From JBBKWQ01 sp037969115 (GTDB lineage Bacteria > Actinomycetota > Acidimicrobiia > Acidimicrobiales > Ilumatobacteraceae): a stretch of DNA of 14,115 nt. Positions 10,074 through 14,115 of the stretch are shown in pieces. The notes beneath the pieces are model-generated. The model had not been told where the DNA came from. It ran no database searches and was given only the letters and a program-made list of their open reading frames with translations. Within the stretch, counting starts at the first letter, position 1. Every line of letters starts with the position of its first letter. The position numbers and the translations under genes are program-made. The stretch spans positions 1-14,115 of the forward strand of contig JBBKWQ010000389.1 of NCBI GenBank assembly GCA_037969115.1, in the 5' to 3' direction.

Positions 10074-11217
10074 CGAGAGCCCGGTTGCTCATCGCGAACA
10101 CTGCCAACGTGATCGTGCCGAGGAGCACCATCGCCAACGGGAACGCGCTCGGACCCGACCGATCCAACCACAGGCCGATCAGCCAGGGTGGCACGAGTAT
10201 CCCCACTCCCGCGCCGCCGAGGAACCACGACGTCGCACTGCCCGTGATGGCGATGCGCCGCTCGAGGTATGTGAGCATCATCGGGAATTGAGGGGCCAGG
10301 GCGAAGCCCATCATCGTGGTACCAAACCACACAGCACCGGACCGCGAGTCACCGACGACCAACACCAAGGCCGCGGCGATCGACGCCGACGTGGTCACGA
10401 ACAGCAGCCACTTCGGTCGCACCGAGTTCACCAAGACCGTCGACATGATCCGGCCCAGCGTGAACGACACCCAGAACAACGTGGTGAGCCAGGTGGCCGC
10501 CGTGTCGGTGAAGTCGATTTCCTCGCCGTACGTGAACACCCAGCCGGCGAACCCGATCTCCATCCCGACATAGACAACGAAGAACAAGCCGGCCAGGCCG
10601 AGGATGCTTCGAGTCGCCGTGGCGTGCTCGTCTCTGGGAGCGGCCGCAACCCTGGGTGCCTCGATCGTGAGCGCCCAGATCGCAAGGACCACGCAGATCA
10701 GCGCAGCGATGCGCAACGTGCCGTCGAGGCTCACGTGCACGAAGAGCGGCGCCGACAGGGCTCCCAATCCGAAACACAGATGGAGCAGGTTCATCGACCG
10801 GCCGACTTCGGCACCGCGGCTCCACATCAGCATCGTGTTGGCGCCGATGTCGACCGATGCGGCTCCGGCTCCGATCACCGCGAACACTGCGGTGAGAACG
10901 TAGATCGAGCTGAACAGCGGGACGGCGAACATCCCGGCGCCCAACACGACGAGCGCAGCGGCGTACAGACGGTGACCGTCGACGCGGTCGAGTATGCGAC
11001 CGGAACCGAACGATCCGACGATGTATCCGCACGCCTGGCCTGCGAAGAGCACACCGACGCCGCCGATGTCGGTGCCCGACCGATCGCGTAGCTGCGTGAG
11101 CGCCGGCCCGAGCATGCCCAACGACAGTCCGACCACGGTGAAACTGGTCAGGTACAGCGCTCTTGGGTCGACGGCGCGTCGAGTCAGGTTCGGCTGGGTC
11201 ACCGTCATCGAGCGCAT
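10066..11217 (-). CDS. MFS transporter, FucP/MFSD4-like sugar-transporter type
   Basis: 383 residues with about twelve hydrophobic segments in two halves joined by a central loop near residues 200-215 (rich in charged residues: PRDEHATATR). The first half contains GYIVGSFGSGRILDRVDGHR, an MFS loop 2-3 signature, and NLLHLCFGLGALSAPL, which resembles the fucose/glucose-type (FucP, MFSD4) branch more than drug exporters. The ATG at 11217 lies four bases after the stop of the other MFS gene, so the two are almost certainly one transcript. A second in-frame ATG at 11208 (MTVTQPN) is an equally good start. Substrate is unknown; a sugar or small carbohydrate is suggested by the family resemblance only. 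Confidence 0.85.
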   Translation of the reverse strand: MRSMTVTQPNLTRRAVDPRALYLTSFTVVGLSLGMLGPALTQLRDRSGTDIGGVGVLFAGQACGYIVGSFGSGRILDRVDGHRLYAAALVVLGAGMFAVPLFSSIYVLTAVFAVIGAGAASVDIGANTMLMWSRGAEVGRSMNLLHLCFGLGALSAPLFVHVSLDGTLRIAALICVVLAIWALTIEAPRVAAAPRDEHATATRSILGLAGLFFVVYVGMEIGFAGWVFTYGEEIDFTDTAATWLTTLFWVSFTLGRIMSTVLVNSVRPKWLLFVTTSASIAAALVLVVGDSRSGAVWFGTTMMGFALAPQFPMMLTYLERRIAITGSATSWFLGGAGVGILVPPWLIGLWLDRSGPSAFPLAMVLLGTITLAVFAMSNRALGG

Positions 11218-11221
11218 GTTG

Positions 11222-12466
11222 TCATGTCGCGCCGTCGAGCCGTCGAGTCAGCCATGGTCGCGACGGCTGCGCCGTGTTGCCGAGGGCGACGACGATCCAG
11301 GTGATGCCGGCGAACATCACCATCGCCAACACGACGGCGGCGGCGGCGAGCCCAGCCACGTCTGCGAGCCACCCGACGATGAGTGGTCCGAACACGTACC
11401 CGAGACCTTGCATCACGCCCAATGCCGCCAGGAACGGTCCGGGGTCCGCCGCGGGAGCGAGGTCGCCGCCGAGTGTCAACATCGTTCCGGCCGACATCCC
11501 GTTGCCGAGACCCATCACCACCCCTGCGAATACGACCGGGGGTGTCGACGACCCCGCCAGCCCGAGGAGCAACATTCCGACGCCGAGCAACCCGAACGCT
11601 GGCACGATCGAAGCGAGCCGACCGAAGCGATCCATCAACCACCCTGATACGGGAAACAGCAGCAACTCGGCCCCGGTGCCGATGGCAACGAGCACACCCA
11701 CGGCGGCCGTGCTCAGCCCGATCTCGTCACCGACCAACGGCACGACCACGTTGCGTCCGGACCGGACCGTCGTGATCAGCGCCGGACCGACGCCGGCGAG
11801 CACCAAGAGCGCCGCGTGTCGACGCAGCGCGTGACGCATGCCGCCGCTGACCGTCGTGGGACGGTTCAGCCGGCGGCCTCCGGCCACGCTCGGACGCGAC
11901 AACATGAACGGCAGCAAGCCGGCCAGGTTCACGACTCCGCATGCGATGAACGCAACCGTGAAGCCGGCGATCTGGGCCAACAGTCCGCCCACGATCGGAC
12001 CGACGAAGAAGGCGAACCGAACTGTGCCACCCACCGCTGCCATCGAGCGACCCCGAACCGCCACCGGAACTTCGTTGGTCAAGATCGTCTGAGTTGCGAT
12101 CGTGAGTCCGACCGATCCGGGACCTGCCATGAACTGAATCAGCACGAGGGCGAACGCAGCCTCGGTCAGCCCAACGGCCGCCGAGGTGATCGCGAGCACC
12201 ACGACGGCAATCGCGAATAGAACATCGGGACCGCGCCTGCTTGCCACGGCTCCGGCAGGTAGCCCGCCTACCACCGCTCCAACGCCGACCGCGGCGAGCA
12301 CGACAGCCGTCATCGAGTAGGACATCCCGATCTCGCGCAGATAGAGCGGCAGGATCGGAAGCATCATGCCGCGACCCAGTTGGCTGCACGTCCAAGGGAG
12401 GTAGAGCTGGAAGATCAGCCGTCGAACAGGGAGGCCAGACGAACTCGAATCAGAGGTCTCGGACAC
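11222..12466 (-). CDS. MFS transporter, drug-efflux (DHA1)-like
   Basis: 414 residues with about twelve membrane segments. The N-terminal half has PILPLYLREIGMS, seen near the first periplasmic loop of many DHA1-type exporters, then GGLPAGAVASRRG as loop 2-3 and RGRSMAAVGG plus FVGPIVGGLLAQ around helix 5. The C-terminal half repeats the loop signature as GWLMDRFGR. The overall picture is a proton-driven multidrug-type exporter, with substrate unknown. The start is GTG 12466; an adjacent in-frame TTG at 12469 is also possible and sits seven bases after a TAGGCT box. It is the first gene of a two-gene minus-strand unit and is divergent from the CoxL-like gene. Confidence 0.85.
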   Translation of the reverse strand: MSETSDSSSSGLPVRRLIFQLYLPWTCSQLGRGMMLPILPLYLREIGMSYSMTAVVLAAVGVGAVVGGLPAGAVASRRGPDVLFAIAVVVLAITSAAVGLTEAAFALVLIQFMAGPGSVGLTIATQTILTNEVPVAVRGRSMAAVGGTVRFAFFVGPIVGGLLAQIAGFTVAFIACGVVNLAGLLPFMLSRPSVAGGRRLNRPTTVSGGMRHALRRHAALLVLAGVGPALITTVRSGRNVVVPLVGDEIGLSTAAVGVLVAIGTGAELLLFPVSGWLMDRFGRLASIVPAFGLLGVGMLLLGLAGSSTPPVVFAGVVMGLGNGMSAGTMLTLGGDLAPAADPGPFLAALGVMQGLGYVFGPLIVGWLADVAGLAAAAVVLAMVMFAGITWIVVALGNTAQPSRPWLTRRLDGAT

Positions 12467-12472
12467 CAAGTC

Positions 12473-12490
12473 GGCCAGCCTACGGTGGCC
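12473..12490. promoter_or_regulatory. 18-bp near-palindrome over the MFS promoter (candidate operator)
   Basis: GGCCAGCCTACGGTGGCC is symmetric at 14 of 18 positions, with perfect GGCCA/TGGCC arms. It contains the minus-strand TAGGCT (12482-12477), the best -10 candidate for the MFS pair, so a dimeric regulator bound here would block that promoter. No regulator gene is adjacent in the window. Confidence 0.4.
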
Positions 12491-12502
12491 GGAAATCGAC
12501 CG

Positions 12503-12528
12503 GCCCGAGCCGGGCGGGTCGCTACCCG
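12503..12528. promoter_or_regulatory. Two short inverted repeats upstream of the CoxL-like gene
   Basis: GCCCG-AGC-CGGGC (12503-12515) and CGGGT-CGCT-ACCCG (12515-12528) are adjacent perfect 5-bp dyads just before the TACGGT box at 12535. In such GC-rich DNA short dyads arise often by chance, so their role as operator sites is only a suggestion. Confidence 0.25.
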
Positions 12529-12534
12529 GCGGGG

Positions 12535-12540
12535 TACGGT
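12535..12540 (+). promoter_or_regulatory. Candidate -10 for the CoxL-like gene
   Basis: TACGGT ends seven bases before the ATG at 12548, again matching a leaderless arrangement. There is no Shine-Dalgarno sequence in between and no obvious -35. Confidence 0.45.
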
Positions 12541-12547
12541 CGCTGCA

Positions 12548-14115
12548 ATGACGACACCGGACGAAACGACCGAACTCCGTGGCTCCATTCTCGGCACCCG
12601 CGTCCTCCGCACCGAAGATCCGGAACTGCTCACCGGATCGCGCCAGTACGTCGCCGACCTACCACTCGCGAACCGCTTGCACGCTGTCTTCGTGCGGTCA
12701 GATGTAGCCCACGGGGTGCTGAACGCCGTTCACATCGACGACGCTGCGGCCATGCCGGGTGTGGTGGCGATCTGGCGGGCAGAGGAGCTCGATGTCGCGC
12801 CGCACCACGGGTTCGTCGGAGCAGGTGACGATTTCCTGCGACCCCCACTCGCGACCGATCGCGTTCGCTGGGTCGGCGAGCCGATCGCAGTGGTGTTCGC
12901 CGAGACGGTTGAACATGGCGAGGATGCCGCTCAGGCGGTGTGGGCCGACATCGACATGCTCCCGGCGGTCATCGACCCAGAGGCAGCTCTGAGTAGCGGC
13001 GCCGAGATCATCTTTCCGGCGCGCGGCAACAATCTGGCCGCCGTCGAATCGGGTGACCCTCCGCTCGATCTGGAATCGAGGTCGGACGTCGTCGTGCGCG
13101 GCCGGTATCTGAATCAGCGGCTCGCCGTTGCACCGATGGAGCCCGACTGCTGCGCGGCCGCGCCCGGACCCGACGGGAGGCTCATCTTCTGGCCGTCGAA
13201 CCAGTTCCCCCACGGGGTGCACGCCATGCTCGCCAAGGCGCTCGGCATGTCTCGCAAGGAGATCCACGTCATCACCCCGCAGGTCGGTGGCGGGTTCGGC
13301 GGCAAAGCAGGGCTGCACCACGAATACACCGTCGTTGCCGCCGGAGCGCGCCGCCTCGGCCGACCCGTGGTGTGGGTCCCGTCGCGCAGCGAGGACATGG
13401 TCGCGCTCCCCCACAGCCGTGGCCAGATCCAGTACGCCGAACTCGGTTGCACCACCGACGGAACGTTCACCGGGTTGAGAGTCCACCTCGTCGGCGACGC
13501 GGGCGCGTACCCCACCGTCGGCGCATTCCTGCCCGGTGGCACTCGCCGGATGTCGCACGGAACGTACACCTTCCCCGCCATCGAGTTCGACGTCGCCGTT
13601 GCCGTCACGAACACGACGCCGATGGGCGCATATCGCGGCGCCGGCCGCCCCGAAGCGACCGCGTTGCTCGAACGACTCGTCGATCACGCCAGTCACGAGC
13701 TCGGCATCGACCCCATCGAACTGCGCAAGAAGAACCTGCTCGGCAACGATGTCTTCCCGTTCACGACGATCACCGGCAACGTCTACGACACCGGCGACTA
13801 CTCCCTACCGCTCGAAACCGCAGTTGCCGCAGCCGGGTACAGTGAGTTGCGGGCCGACCAGGCCGCACGACGTGAGCGCGGCGATCGCTTGCAGCTCGGC
13901 ATCGGCGTCGCCAGCTACGTCGAGATCACGGCGGGAGGCGGATCGAGCGAGTTCGGGGCCGTGGAGGTCCACGACGACGGAACGGCGACCGTGTACGCAG
14001 GAACTGCCGCGCACGGGCAGGGCCATCAGACCTCGTTCGCGATGATCGTGTCCGACCAGACCGGCATCGCCGTCGACCAGGCGGATCCGGTCGACGGCGA
14101 TGCCGGTCGGGTCGG
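12548..14115 (+). CDS. Molybdopterin-binding (CoxL-like form II, xanthine dehydrogenase family) large subunit, 3' end outside window
   Basis: 522 residues are present of what is normally about 750-800. The frame runs open to the window edge. It starts with GTRVLRTEDPELLTGSRQYVADL, the usual beginning of CoxL/aldehyde-oxidase-type subunits, and continues with RWVGEPIAVVFAE. QVGGGFGGKAG follows (Gln245 being the expected molybdenum-cofactor contact), then the active-site loop AYRGAGR (361-367) and AHGQGHQTSF. Form I CO dehydrogenases carry AYxCSFR with a copper-binding Cys. That Cys is absent here, so this is a form II enzyme, probably a hydroxylase/dehydrogenase for an aldehyde, heterocycle or other organic substrate rather than CO. 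FAD (medium) and iron-sulfur (small) partner subunits are expected downstream. The large-subunit gene comes first, directly behind its own promoter. Confidence 0.92.
   Translation, partial: MTTPDETTELRGSILGTRVLRTEDPELLTGSRQYVADLPLANRLHAVFVRSDVAHGVLNAVHIDDAAAMPGVVAIWRAEELDVAPHHGFVGAGDDFLRPPLATDRVRWVGEPIAVVFAETVEHGEDAAQAVWADIDMLPAVIDPEAALSSGAEIIFPARGNNLAAVESGDPPLDLESRSDVVVRGRYLNQRLAVAPMEPDCCAAAPGPDGRLIFWPSNQFPHGVHAMLAKALGMSRKEIHVITPQVGGGFGGKAGLHHEYTVVAAGARRLGRPVVWVPSRSEDMVALPHSRGQIQYAELGCTTDGTFTGLRVHLVGDAGAYPTVGAFLPGGTRRMSHGTYTFPAIEFDVAVAVTNTTPMGAYRGAGRPEATALLERLVDHASHELGIDPIELRKKNLLGNDVFPFTTITGNVYDTGDYSLPLETAVAAAGYSELRADQAARRERGDRLQLGIGVASYVEITAGGGSSEFGAVEVHDDGTATVYAGTAAHGQGHQTSFAMIVSDQTGIAVDQADPVDGDAGRV

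Noticed and set aside
12477..12489. Repeat shared with 9607-9619 (CTACGGTGGC) as a dispersed element
   Set aside because: Only ten bases match and both copies sit at promoter positions, so a shared -10 hexamer explains it better than a mobile or extragenic repeat.
12698..13696. Minus-strand 332-codon open frame opposite the CoxL-like gene
   Set aside because: The plus strand here encodes a clear molybdopterin subunit with family motifs, and the antisense product shows none.

Overview
The window is about 65% G+C, with GC-rich third codon positions, GTG/TTG as well as ATG starts, mostly no Shine-Dalgarno sequence before genes, and TANNNT hexamers a few bases ahead of several starts. This points to an actinobacterium. 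An Acidimicrobiia/Ilumatobacter-like source is my inference from overall feel, not a match I could run.

Layout. (1) 1-119: the 3' end of a gene whose product ends in seven (Ser-Trp-Thr-Gly-Ala) pentapeptides. The 15-bp DNA repeats vary only at synonymous sites in that frame. (2) 172-2811: a large membrane GAF-GGDEF-EAL protein for cyclic-di-GMP turnover. Its last codons run antisense through the 3' end of a tRNA-Lys(UUU) gene on the minus strand (2783-2857). (3) 3008-8782: a methionine/one-carbon operon made of an ArsR-type repressor fused to an S-adenosylmethionine-binding methyltransferase domain, then metF (ATGA overlap), then full-length cobalamin-dependent metH. MetF makes 5-methyl-THF and MetH uses it to remethylate homocysteine. 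The fused regulator is placed to read SAM or SAH and control both, probably through palindromes lying inside its own AT-rich promoter. (4) 8853-10044: a short-chain dehydrogenase and a small stand-alone cyclic-nucleotide-binding-domain protein. (5) 10066-12466, minus strand: two tandem, unrelated-looking MFS transporters. (6) 12548 to the window edge: the 5' two thirds of a CoxL-like (form II) molybdopterin-binding hydroxylase large subunit, divergent from the transporters.

The most interesting points are the ArsR-methyltransferase regulator with its overlapping promoter and operator, a recurring leaderless-promoter architecture, the synonymous-only pentapeptide repeat, and the coding-sequence/tRNA antisense overlap. 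No CRISPR array, insertion sequence, phage gene, rRNA or defence system is visible. No gene-free stretch exceeds about 150 bases.
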